Shown in pieces: positions 5,867-13,939 of a stretch of 14,045 nt of DNA. Position numbers and translations under genes: made by a program. The notes beneath the pieces were generated by a model that was given only the letters and a program-made list of their open reading frames with translations, was not told the DNA's origin and did no database searches. The DNA comes from DATEHG01 sp035279705 (GTDB lineage Bacteria > Gemmatimonadota > Gemmatimonadetes > Gemmatimonadales > GWC2-71-9), in the NCBI GenBank assembly GCA_035279705.1, contig DATEHG010000094.1, positions 1-14,045 of the forward strand. The letters are read 5' to 3'. Numbering within the stretch: the stretch's first letter is position 1; each line of letters starts with the position of its first letter.

Positions 5867-6466
5867 CTAGTGGAGATAACTCAGGCCGATGCCGATGCCG
5901 TCCTGGTCCCCCACACCGGCGGTGACCCGGATGTCGAGCTGAGGCGCCACCTTGATATCGACGCCCAGCCCCAGCGTGAACAGCACATCGCTGTCACCGC
6001 TGCCGAACGCCGGCGTGAGAGTCGGCTGGACGTATGGCACGAAACTGACCTTGGAGTTTTCCAGTTCGACGCGCCGGCCAAGTGAAAATCCGACCGGAAT
6101 GTAGACCACCGACCCGTCGCCGAAGGCTCCGCCCAGCCCGAGGGTCAAGGCACCGTCCAGCGGAAACGATTGGGAATGTGTGACCAGGCGGGCACGGAAG
6201 TCGACACCGGCAAGCAGGTAGTCATTGCCACCGGATTCCTCGACCCCCAATCGGAAGCCGAGATCATTCTTCTCCCATCCCTTACGATAGAACCCCTCGA
6301 GGGCCCAGCTGCCGTTGCCTGGATCGGAAAGATATCCGCCGAGCTCATAGGTTTTGAACGCCCGGTACGGAGCCATGAAGACCGGGGTGCCAACGGTCTG
6401 AGCCCGCGCTTCGACGGCGGACAACAGTGCGAATGCTACCGCCATGGAAATGAGCTTACCGCGCAT
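5867..6466 (-). CDS. Outer-membrane beta-barrel protein, last gene of the atp operon
   Basis: The ATG at 6466 has GAAGGGG 6 nt upstream and gives 199 residues; a start at 6505 would lie deeper inside atpC without support. A signal peptide (1-23, ending VEARAQ) precedes a Gly-rich all-beta protein with strands such as DGALTLGLGGAFGDG, and an aromatic-containing end (GIGLSYLH). It belongs to no family I can name. The start lies 11 bp inside atpC, so translation is coupled to the epsilon subunit. The strong terminator follows this gene, not atpC, so the protein is made from the ATP synthase mRNA. Why an outer-membrane barrel should ride with F1 subunits is unclear; shared growth-rate control is the simplest guess. 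It resembles the barrel at 5075-5725. Confidence 0.85.
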   Translation of the reverse strand: MRGKLISMAVAFALLSAVEARAQTVGTPVFMAPYRAFKTYELGGYLSDPGNGSWALEGFYRKGWEKNDLGFRLGVEESGGNDYLLAGVDFRARLVTHSQSFPLDGALTLGLGGAFGDGSVVYIPVGFSLGRRVELENSKVSFVPYVQPTLTPAFGSGDSDVLFTLGLGVDIKVAPQLDIRVTAGVGDQDGIGIGLSYLH

Positions 6467-6721
6467 CAGTCGCCCCTTCGGTTGCAATGTGTTCGGCCAC
6501 CACACGCACCGTATTGTGCACTGCCTGGAGAAAGCCGCCCTTTACCCTGAACCGGCGCTCTCCGGCCGCCGTGCGGATCTGCAGCGTGCCCTCTCCCAGC
6601 AGTGTCATGAACGGCGCATGGTTGGCCAGGATACCCACCTGACCATCATAGGCCGGAGCGATCACCGAGATCGCGTCGCCGTCAAAAGTGGCCGAGGCCG
6701 GGGAGATTACCGTGACATGCA

Positions 6722-6722
<1 letters not shown>
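6456..6722 (-). CDS. atpC: ATP synthase epsilon subunit, short form
   Basis: The 88-residue product is the N-terminal beta-sandwich domain of F1 epsilon. It shows VTVISPASATFDGD at the start, the GQVGILANHAPFMTLLGEGTLQI core and a VKGGFLQAVHNTVRVVAE strand. Epsilon links gamma to the c-ring and usually has about 130-138 residues. Here the C-terminal two-helix domain, which can inhibit ATP hydrolysis in many bacteria, is missing. Short epsilon is known in Chlorobium and relatives, so this is a lineage trait more likely than a truncation. Either ATG 6722 (TGATG with the atpD stop) or GTG 6725 (4-bp overlap) could be the start; ATG is preferred. The next gene overlaps the 3' end by 11 bp. Confidence 0.95.
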
Positions 6723-8152
<1,430 letters not shown>

Positions 8153-8184
8153 GCGTGCCTGTCTCAGTGACTGGTTGTGTTATG

Positions 8185-8208
8185 AGGGGGCGGTCCGTAC
8201 CGCCTCCT
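8185..8208. other. Intercistronic hairpin between atpG and atpD
   Basis: Bases 8185-8194 pair with 8199-8208 around a CCGT loop; nine of ten positions are Watson-Crick and one is a G-T (A-C on the mRNA strand). It lies 33 bp upstream of the atpD ATG and abuts the 7-bp repeat tract. It could protect mRNA ends or cause partial termination, which would affect the ratio of gamma to beta synthesis; no T-run follows. Confidence 0.45.
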
Positions 8209-8249
8209 GCTCCCCGCTCCCCGCTCCCTGCTCACTGCTTACCGCTCAC
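8208..8249. repeat. Tandem 7-bp repeat tract overlapping the atpG stop codon
   Basis: Six consecutive 7-mers fit YGCTYMC in exact register (8208, 8215, 8222, 8229, 8236, 8243). On the mRNA strand they read as GGGAGCR and GTRAGCR variants. The last unit supplies the atpG stop codon (TGA, 8248-8246). The tract fills the part of the atpG-atpD gap that the hairpin does not. Confidence 0.85.
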
Positions 8250-9133
8250 CCGCCCAGCGCCGCCGCGCCGCCCACGATCTCGGCGATTTCCTGCGTGATG
8301 GCACCCTGCCGCTGGCGGTTGTAGGTCCGCTTGAGCAGATCGTAGATCTCGCCGGCGTTGTCGGTGGCGTTCTTCATCGCGGTGCGCCGGGCCCCGTGCT
8401 CGCCCGCGGCCGTTTCCACCAGCGCACGGTAGACCTGGTTGCGCACATAGAGCGGCAGCAGCTGCTGGAGGATCGCAGCGGCATCCGGCTTGAGGATGAA
8501 GTCGGGCCGGGCCCCCTCCCGCGTCGCGGCCGGCGGCTTGACCGGCAGCACGACGAGCGACACGGGCGGCGTCTGCACCGCGCTCACGAAGGAGGCGTAG
8601 ACCACGACCAGCGAACCGAGTGCCCCCGCCTCGTAATCCGAGATCAGGCCGCTCACCAGCTGCTCGGCGTGCTCGGCGGTGGGCTTGTCTCCGATGTCCA
8701 CCCGCTGGGTGGCCATGGCCCGGCCCAGGTATTTGAAGAACCCGACGGCCTTCTTCCCCACCACGTGGAGATCGACCTGGTAGCCGGCCTGCTCCAGCGC
8801 CTCGACCTGCTTCCGGCCTTCCTTGATCAGATTCGAATTGAAGCCGCCGGCCAGGCCACGGTTGGAGGTAATCACCAGGACGGCGGCCTTGCTCGGCCCG
8901 CCCTTCGAGGGCAGCGCCGGCTGCCGGAGCAGGGGGAACTGATCGGCCAGCTCGGGCGTCACCAGGTCGGCGATGACTTCGGCCAGTGCCTTGGTGTAGG
9001 GGCGCGCGGACGCCACCCGGTCGGTGGCGCGCTTGAGCTTCGAAGCGCTCACCAGCTCCATCGTCCGGGTGATCTTGCGGGTGTTCTGAACCGACTTCAT
9101 CCGCCCCCGCAGCGCCTTGTTCGAAGCAGGCAT
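8246..9133 (-). CDS. atpG: ATP synthase gamma subunit
   Basis: The 295-residue product is the central rotor shaft of F1. The N-terminal helix carries the conserved RMKSVQNTRKITRTMELVSASK segment (11-32), and the C-terminal helix carries MKNATDNAGEIYDLLKRTYNRQRQG with ITQEIAEIVGGA; these two form the coiled coil inside the alpha3-beta3 ring. The middle contains the Rossmann-like part (AAVLVITSNRGLAGGFNSN). Length is typical of the family. It starts one base after the atpA stop (TAG-C-ATG), so coupling is expected. The stop codon lies within a 7-bp repeat tract. Confidence 0.98.
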   Translation of the reverse strand: MPASNKALRGRMKSVQNTRKITRTMELVSASKLKRATDRVASARPYTKALAEVIADLVTPELADQFPLLRQPALPSKGGPSKAAVLVITSNRGLAGGFNSNLIKEGRKQVEALEQAGYQVDLHVVGKKAVGFFKYLGRAMATQRVDIGDKPTAEHAEQLVSGLISDYEAGALGSLVVVYASFVSAVQTPPVSLVVLPVKPPAATREGARPDFILKPDAAAILQQLLPLYVRNQVYRALVETAAGEHGARRTAMKNATDNAGEIYDLLKRTYNRQRQGAITQEIAEIVGGAAALGG

Positions 9134-9134
9134 G

Positions 9135-10712
9135 CTACTCGGCCTTGAACAGCGGCTTGAAGGCGGCGATGGCGGCCTTGAGCCTGGCCGTCAGATCGTC
9201 ATCCAGCGCCTTCTTGGTCCGGATCCCCTCGAGCACCGCCGCCTGGGCCGACTTGAGGTAGGTCATGAAATCCGCTTCCCATTTCCGGACGTGCCGGACT
9301 TCCACATCGTCGAGGTGACCGTTGGTCACCGTGTAGATGATGGCCACCTGCTGCTCGACCGGCGCGGGAGAGTACTGGTCCTGCTTGAGCACCTCCACCG
9401 TGCGCGCGCCACGGGCCAGCTGGCGCTGAGTCGCGGCATCGAGCTCCGAGCCGAACTGGGCGAAGGCCTCGAGTTCGCGGTACTGCGCCAGCGAGAGCCG
9501 GAGCGGCCCGGCCACCTGCTTCATCGCCTTGATCTGGGCGTTGCCGCCCACGCGGCTCACGCTGATGCCGGCATCGACCGCGGGACGGACGTTCGAGTAG
9601 AACAGATCGGTGGTCAGGAAGATCTGGCCGTCGGTGATCGAGATGACGTTGGTCGGGATGTAGGCCGAAACGTCGCCGGCCTGGGTCTCGATGATGGGAA
9701 GCGCGGTGAGCGAGCCGCCCGGCTTTTTGATCCGGGGATCCAGCTTCACCGTGTCGGCGTTCTCGGAGATCTTGGCCGCGCGCTCGAGCAGGCGGCTGTG
9801 GAGATAGAACACGTCGCCCGGATAGGCTTCGCGGCCCGGCGGGCGGCGGAGAATGAGCGAGAGCTGGCGGTACGCGGCGGCCTGCTTGGAGAGGTCGTCA
9901 TAGACGCAGAGGGTCGGCTTGCCCTCCTCGTACATGAAGTACTCCGCCATGGCGCAGCCGGAATAGGGAGCGATGTACTGCAGCGGCGCCGGATCGGAGG
10001 CCGAGGCCACCACCACGATGGTGTAGGCCATGGCGCCGTGGGCCTTGAGCTTCTCGACCACGGTGGCCACCGTCGAGCGCTTCTGCCCGATGGCGACGTA
10101 CACGCAGATGACCCCGGTGCCCTTCTGGTTGATGATCGTGTCCACGGCGATGGCGGTCTTGCCGGTGCCGCGGTCGCCGATGATGAGCTCGCGCTGGCCG
10201 CGGCCGATCGGGATCATCGCATCGATGGCCTTGATGCCGGTCTGCAGCGGCTCCTTCACCGGCTGCCGCACGATGATGCCCGGGGCGATCATTTCCACCG
10301 GCCGCGAGCCGGTCGTGGCGATCGGTCCCATCCCGTCCACCGGCTCGCCAAGGGCGTTCACCACCCGGCCCAGCATGGCCGGCCCGACCGGTACCTGCAG
10401 CAGCTTGCCGGTGCAGCGGACCTGGTCGCCTTCCTTGAGCTTCAGGTAATCGCCCAGGATGACGGCGCCGACGTTGTCCATCTCCAGGTTCAGCGCCAGG
10501 CCGGTGATCGTCTCGCCAGTCTCCGACGCCGTGAACTCCAGCATTTCACCCGCCTCGGCGCGCGACAGGCCGTACACCCGGGCGACCCCGTCCCGAACCT
10601 CCAGCACGGTGCCAACCTCGGTGGTGTCAACGGAGCCCAGATCGGCCGAAGCGATTTCCCTGAGCAGGACATCCTTCAGCTCGCCGGGTCGGAGCATCGA
10701 GTCGTTCGCCAT
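9135..10712 (-). CDS. atpA: ATP synthase alpha subunit
   Basis: The 525-residue product is the non-catalytic nucleotide-binding F1 subunit. The N-terminus (LRPGELKDVLLREI) is the alpha helix that meets the delta subunit. The P-loop is GDRGTGKT (179-186). SLTALPIIETQAGDVSAYIPTN (334-355) and SVSRVGG (384-390, arginine finger R387) are intact. It is the first gene of an atpAGDC cluster. The delta subunit gene, normally just upstream, is not present: the preceding gene is an AraC-type regulator 205 bp away. Only a weak GGA precedes the ATG. The predicted promoter and a perfect palindrome lie 44-80 bp upstream. Confidence 0.99.
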   Translation of the reverse strand: MANDSMLRPGELKDVLLREIASADLGSVDTTEVGTVLEVRDGVARVYGLSRAEAGEMLEFTASETGETITGLALNLEMDNVGAVILGDYLKLKEGDQVRCTGKLLQVPVGPAMLGRVVNALGEPVDGMGPIATTGSRPVEMIAPGIIVRQPVKEPLQTGIKAIDAMIPIGRGQRELIIGDRGTGKTAIAVDTIINQKGTGVICVYVAIGQKRSTVATVVEKLKAHGAMAYTIVVVASASDPAPLQYIAPYSGCAMAEYFMYEEGKPTLCVYDDLSKQAAAYRQLSLILRRPPGREAYPGDVFYLHSRLLERAAKISENADTVKLDPRIKKPGGSLTALPIIETQAGDVSAYIPTNVISITDGQIFLTTDLFYSNVRPAVDAGISVSRVGGNAQIKAMKQVAGPLRLSLAQYRELEAFAQFGSELDAATQRQLARGARTVEVLKQDQYSPAPVEQQVAIIYTVTNGHLDDVEVRHVRKWEADFMTYLKSAQAAVLEGIRTKKALDDDLTARLKAAIAAFKPLFKAE

Positions 10713-10755
10713 AGTTTCCAGCCAGAGGGTGATCGGAAAATGCGTTCGAGGTATA

Positions 10756-10777
10756 GCTTGTGAAAATTATCACAAGC
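10756..10777. promoter_or_regulatory. Perfect palindrome, CRP/FNR- or Rex-type operator of atpA
   Basis: GCTTGTGA-N6-TCACAAGC is a perfect 8-bp inverted repeat. It contains TGTGA-N6-TCACA, the core of CRP-type sites. It also matches the Rex redox-repressor consensus TTGTGAA-N4-TTCACAA at 13 of 14 specified positions. It is centred on the predicted -10 box of atpA, a position typical of repression, which favours a Rex-like NADH/NAD sensor over an activator. Which protein binds cannot be decided from sequence. Confidence 0.65.
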
Positions 10778-10792
10778 CGCGACTTCGGGCAA
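10764..10792 (-). promoter_or_regulatory. Candidate atpA promoter
   Basis: On the minus strand, TTGCCC (10792-10787) is followed after 17 bp by TAATTT (10769-10764), a TAnnnT -10 like others in this window. The transcript would begin near 10757, giving a leader of about 45 nt. The -10 box lies wholly inside the palindrome at 10756-10777. Confidence 0.45.
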
Positions 10793-10867
10793 GGGGCGAC
10801 CCTGCGACGAGGTCTTTGGCGGGGGGAATCTGGACCCCGGATTCAGGGGGCGGAAGGGCTGAAAAAA

Positions 10868-10895
10868 GCAGACGCGAGACGAGAGACAAGAGACC
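10868..10895. repeat. Short tandem 7-bp repeat tract
   Basis: Four consecutive 7-mers (consensus NSAGACN, mostly CGAGACG and AGAGACM) run in exact register from 10868. The tract lies 22 bp downstream of the AraC-type regulator's stop. A run of six A (10862-10867; T6 on the coding strand of the flanking genes) adjoins it. No inverted partner is visible. A small stem, GAATC (10826-10830) with GATTC (10840-10844), is nearby. Confidence 0.6.
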
Positions 10896-10917
10896 GGACT
10901 AGAAGCAGATGGCAGCT

Positions 10918-11685
10918 CTATGCCCTGCTCCTCGTGTTGCCGCGCGCAAAGCTGGTGAGCACCCCGCGCGGACCGAGGCGGGGGAGTTCCGAGGCGGGGT
11001 GGCCGGTAATGCGGCGAGTCGTCCGGTTCAGATGGCTCAGCGAGGCGAAGTGGAGCACCCGGGCTACGTCCACCGCCTCGAGCGCCGGGTTACCGAGCAA
11101 TTGAGCGGCGGTGACGACCCGCACCAGGTCGATCACCCGCTTGAGATTGGGAGCGCCGCCGGCGCCGAACTGGCGACTCAGGTGTTCGCGGCTCACCGCG
11201 AGCGCGCGGGCGAGCTCGGACGTGCGGGCGGGGCGGTCCACCGTTTCCACGACGAGTTCCCAGGCGTGTCGCTGCAGCGGGTCGGTGAGCCGGAGCAGCC
11301 TGGGCGCATCGGACAGCTGGCGGCGCCGTTCGGCCGCGAGCGTGGCGCGCTTGAGCAGCTCACCCGCGACCGCATCGTCCACCCCTTCGACGAGGACCGT
11401 GGCGCCGGCCCGGGTCCAGGCCGCCAGCGCCTCTCCGTCGTCGGGACGGATTCCGCCCCACGCGACCAGCGGAAAGACGGGAAACTGGGCCCGGAATTCG
11501 GGGATTTCGGCGGTCCCCGCCTCACCGGCGCCGAGGATCACTCCATCCATCAGGCGCTCGCGGAGGAGCTGGAGCAGCTGTGCGCGGGTCCGGCAGGGCA
11601 TCAGGCGGATGCCACCGCGGGGCAGCGAGCGGCGGAGCGTGGCCAGCGAGGCCCGGCCCGGTATCAGCGCCGCGAAGGCGGGCAT
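10918..11685 (-). CDS. AraC-type transcriptional regulator with a degenerate receiver-like domain
   Basis: The 255-residue product has a C-terminal AraC/XylS DNA-binding domain. The first helix-turn-helix is around RTSELARALAVSREHLSRQF (154-173), followed by PNLKRVIDLVRVVTAAQLL. The second is VDVARVLHFASLSHLNRTTRRITG (205-228). Residues 1-120 alternate short hydrophobic strands and helices (LLRERLMDGVILGAG, FPLVAWGG, ATVLVEG) like a response-regulator receiver. However, the strand where the phospho-accepting Asp should stand ends in ILG, so phosphorylation is unlikely. The start abuts the Nudix stop (TGA then ATG at 11685), with GGAG 4 nt before that stop-start junction's end. The gene closes the mlaF-mlaD-Nudix unit and is immediately upstream of the atp operon; its targets are unknown. 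Confidence 0.88.
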   Translation of the reverse strand: MPAFAALIPGRASLATLRRSLPRGGIRLMPCRTRAQLLQLLRERLMDGVILGAGEAGTAEIPEFRAQFPVFPLVAWGGIRPDDGEALAAWTRAGATVLVEGVDDAVAGELLKRATLAAERRRQLSDAPRLLRLTDPLQRHAWELVVETVDRPARTSELARALAVSREHLSRQFGAGGAPNLKRVIDLVRVVTAAQLLGNPALEAVDVARVLHFASLSHLNRTTRRITGHPASELPRLGPRGVLTSFARGNTRSRA

Positions 11686-12168
11686 TCAGCTCCGCGGAAC
11701 GGCGGGGCGGGACCGCCCAGGACCCACGGCGGTGAGCGTGCGGACCATCTCGGCCGCGCGGCGGAGGATGCCGCGCGCGTTGTCGTAGCTCAGCTGAACC
11801 AGCGCCTCCTCATAGGAAAACCAGCGGCAGGCCGAAATGCCTTCGGCCTCCTGCGGCCTCGGTTCTCCGGCGGCGCTCTCGAACAGGAAGAAGTGGCAGT
11901 ACTTGTGAATGTGCCTGCCGCGGAACCGGAACTGCCAGTCGATGATCCGGATAGGCCCGACCTGGACGAGCTGTTCCAGGCCGGTCTCCTCTTCGCTCTC
12001 CCGCCGCGCGGCCTCCGCGGGGGACTCGCTGCCCTCGAGGTGGCCCTTGGGAAACCCCCAGTTCTCGTAACCGTCCCGGATGAGCAGGAACTTGAGGTCG
12101 CGATCGGGCCCCCGGCGGAAGAGCACGCCGCCCGCACTGACCTCGCGTTCGGGACGCTTGCGACCCAT
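11686..12168 (-). CDS. Nudix hydrolase, possibly of dinucleoside polyphosphates
   Basis: The 160-residue product carries a complete Nudix box at 42-64: G42, E48, R56-E57, E60-E61 and G63 fit G-x5-E-x7-RE-U-x-EE-x-G-U, with Ser in place of the usual aliphatic residue at 58. The preceding WGFPKGH (37-43) and the late ACRWFSYEEALVQLSYDNAR (113-132) resemble the Ap4A/Ap6A hydrolase branch such as Ndx1 of Thermus. Hydrolysis of dinucleoside polyphosphates is therefore a fair guess, not a demonstration. The true start is ATG 12168, which shares one base with the mlaD stop (TGATG); the frame stays open farther upstream only as a shadow of mlaD. No Shine-Dalgarno sequence is seen, consistent with coupling. 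Confidence 0.92.
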   Translation of the reverse strand: MGRKRPEREVSAGGVLFRRGPDRDLKFLLIRDGYENWGFPKGHLEGSESPAEAARRESEEETGLEQLVQVGPIRIIDWQFRFRGRHIHKYCHFFLFESAAGEPRPQEAEGISACRWFSYEEALVQLSYDNARGILRRAAEMVRTLTAVGPGRSRPAVPRS

Positions 12169-13175
12169 CAGAACACCGAGAAGGAAAAGAAGCGCCGCGG
12201 ATTGGCGCGGATGTCCTGGATCAGGCTGTGGAGTTCCCGCACGGTGTTGGTGGTCTCCACGTACAGCGCCGAGTCCGACGACAGGCGGCCCAGGGTCCCC
12301 TGCCCCGACTGGATCCGGGTGAGCAGCGAGTCGGTCACCTGGAGGACATGCACCAGGTTGGCCTGGCTCGAGTTCGCGGCGGCCATGAGGGAGCGCAGAT
12401 CTGCCGCCGCCTGGCGCACGTCGGCGCTGGTCGAGTCGGCGTTGCTCACGATCGTGTTCAGCCGCCCGTTCTTCGTCGAGGAATCGATCCTGGCCAGCAC
12501 ATCCCGGGCGCTGGCGGCCGCGGTGGTGAAGGACTCGCTGCCCGTCTCGAGATTGCCGCCGACGCGGTTGAGCCGGGCGGTCTGGGTGTTGGTGAACTGC
12601 GCCAGCCGGTCCGTCACCGCGCCGAAGTCCTTGATGCTCTGGCGGAGCTCGATGACCGCCGCCGAGTCGAAGACGTTCTGCACCCGGCCGGTGAGGGCGG
12701 CGATGTCGCTGGCGATGCGGCTGGCCTGCGCGGTCAGCTGGCCGACATCGGGCAGCGTCGCTCCGGGCCAGGCCGAACCGCCGGGCCCGGCGGCATCGTG
12801 GAGCATCTGCCGCACGGTGGGATCGGCCGGAGCCTGGTCCGCCGACAGGATGGTGAGCTCCCACTCTCCGAAGAGGCTCGAGGCGGTGCCGATGACGATC
12901 GGTTGCGCCGGCAGGTCCACGTTGGGATTGATCCGCAGATCCGCCTCGACCCACCCGTCCTTCACCAGCCGGATGGCCTCGATGCGGCCGATGCGGACGC
13001 CGCGGAGCGTGACCGGGGCCGCGACTTCGAGACCGCCCACCGTTCCGAACCGCGCGGTATGCAGGTTGGCCCGCCCGCCCACCTTGGTCTCGCTCAGCCA
13101 GAGCGCCCCCGCGACCGTGATCGCCAGGCCGGCGATGACGAGCAGTCCGACCAGGAATTCGTTGCTGCGTTTCAT
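12168..13175 (-). CDS. mlaD: MlaD-type MCE-domain phospholipid transport protein
   Basis: The 335-residue product has one N-terminal membrane helix (about 7-27). An MCE domain follows (about 36-115) with the typical GLEVAAPVTLRGVRIGRIEAIRL segment. A long helical region of about 200 residues comes next, predicted to be amphipathic, and it ends in NPRRFFSFSVF. MCE proteins form hexameric rings in the periplasm that pass lipids between the inner-membrane ABC transporter and the outer membrane. This protein is longer than E. coli MlaD (about 183 residues); the helical extension may form a needle or tunnel as in PqiB or Mce proteins. The ATG overlaps the mlaF stop by 4 bp (ATGA). The MlaE-type permease is not in view and probably lies upstream beyond 14045. 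Confidence 0.93.
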   Translation of the reverse strand: MKRSNEFLVGLLVIAGLAITVAGALWLSETKVGGRANLHTARFGTVGGLEVAAPVTLRGVRIGRIEAIRLVKDGWVEADLRINPNVDLPAQPIVIGTASSLFGEWELTILSADQAPADPTVRQMLHDAAGPGGSAWPGATLPDVGQLTAQASRIASDIAALTGRVQNVFDSAAVIELRQSIKDFGAVTDRLAQFTNTQTARLNRVGGNLETGSESFTTAAASARDVLARIDSSTKNGRLNTIVSNADSTSADVRQAAADLRSLMAAANSSQANLVHVLQVTDSLLTRIQSGQGTLGRLSSDSALYVETTNTVRELHSLIQDIRANPRRFFSFSVF

Positions 13176-13936
13176 CGGGCCCCGATCGACATGGCGCTGT
13201 CCTGATCGACCCCGTCGGGCCGCCCCTCGATGAACTGGCGGACCACCGGGTCGGTCGTGGCGCGGATCTCGTCCACCGTTCCCTCCTGCCGGATCTGTCC
13301 CTGGTACAGCAGTGCGATGCGGTCGGCCACCGTATAGGCCGAGCGGAGATCGTGAGTTACCACCAGAGCGGTCACGCCGAACTCCTCGCGGGTACGGACC
13401 ATCAGCCGGTCGATGACGGCGCTGGTCACAGGATCAAGGCCGGTGGTCGGCTCGTCGTACAGGATGTAGCGCGGCCGGAGGGCCACCGCCCGCGCGATGC
13501 CGACCCGCTTCCGCATCCCGCCCGACAGCTCGGCGGGAAACTTGTCCTCCGCGCCGGGGAGATCCACCACCGCGAGGCTCTGGCTCACCCGCGTTTCGAT
13601 CTCGGCGGGGTCGAGCCGCTGGCGGCGGAGGGCGAGGCGAAGATTGTCCCCCACACTCAGCGAATCGAACAGGGCTGCGAACTGGAAGACGTAGCCGACC
13701 CTGGCGCGCAGTTCCGACAGCGCCTCGGGATCGAGGTCGGCCACCACCGCACCGTCGACCCGCACCTCACCGCGGTCGGGAACGAGAAGCCCGACCACAT
13801 GTTTGAGCGCCACGCTCTTGCCGGTGCCCGAGAAGCCGAGCAATGCAGTGGTCGAACCGTCCGGCACCGTCAGCGTGAGTCCTTCGAGAACCCGTTTAGG
13901 GCCGAAGGCCTTGTGGAGGTCGCGGAACTCGATCAT
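13172..13936 (-). CDS. mlaF: MlaF-type ABC transporter ATP-binding protein
   Basis: The 254-residue product is a complete ABC ATPase. It has Walker A GFSGTGKS (34-41), Q-loop Gln at 85, signature LSGGM (137-141), Walker B YILYDEP (160-163 holds D161-E162) and the switch His at 195 (VVTHD). The FQFAALFDSLSV stretch after the Q-loop is typical of MlaF. With an MlaE permease and MlaD it would power lipid transport between the membranes. MlaF is cytoplasmic and membrane-associated. The start at ATG 13936 gives the usual MIEFRDLHKAFG opening, but no Shine-Dalgarno site precedes it: a tract of C-rich 8-mers begins 4 bp upstream. This is the first visible gene of a coupled four-gene unit. Confidence 0.96.
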   Translation of the reverse strand: MIEFRDLHKAFGPKRVLEGLTLTVPDGSTTALLGFSGTGKSVALKHVVGLLVPDRGEVRVDGAVVADLDPEALSELRARVGYVFQFAALFDSLSVGDNLRLALRRQRLDPAEIETRVSQSLAVVDLPGAEDKFPAELSGGMRKRVGIARAVALRPRYILYDEPTTGLDPVTSAVIDRLMVRTREEFGVTALVVTHDLRSAYTVADRIALLYQGQIRQEGTVDEIRATTDPVVRQFIEGRPDGVDQDSAMSIGAR

Positions 13937-13939
13937 ACG

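Noticed and set aside
9117..10763. 548-codon open frame on the plus strand opposite atpA
   Set aside because: Its His/Asp/Gly-rich composition is what the complement of a conserved GC-rich gene yields; atpA is certain, and there is no ribosome site or promoter for this frame.
10909..13233. 774-codon open frame on the plus strand opposite mlaD, Nudix and the regulator
   Set aside because: It is antisense to three well-recognised genes, is Arg/Gly/Ala/Pro-rich without any domain, and long antisense frames are expected in DNA with strong G/C third positions.
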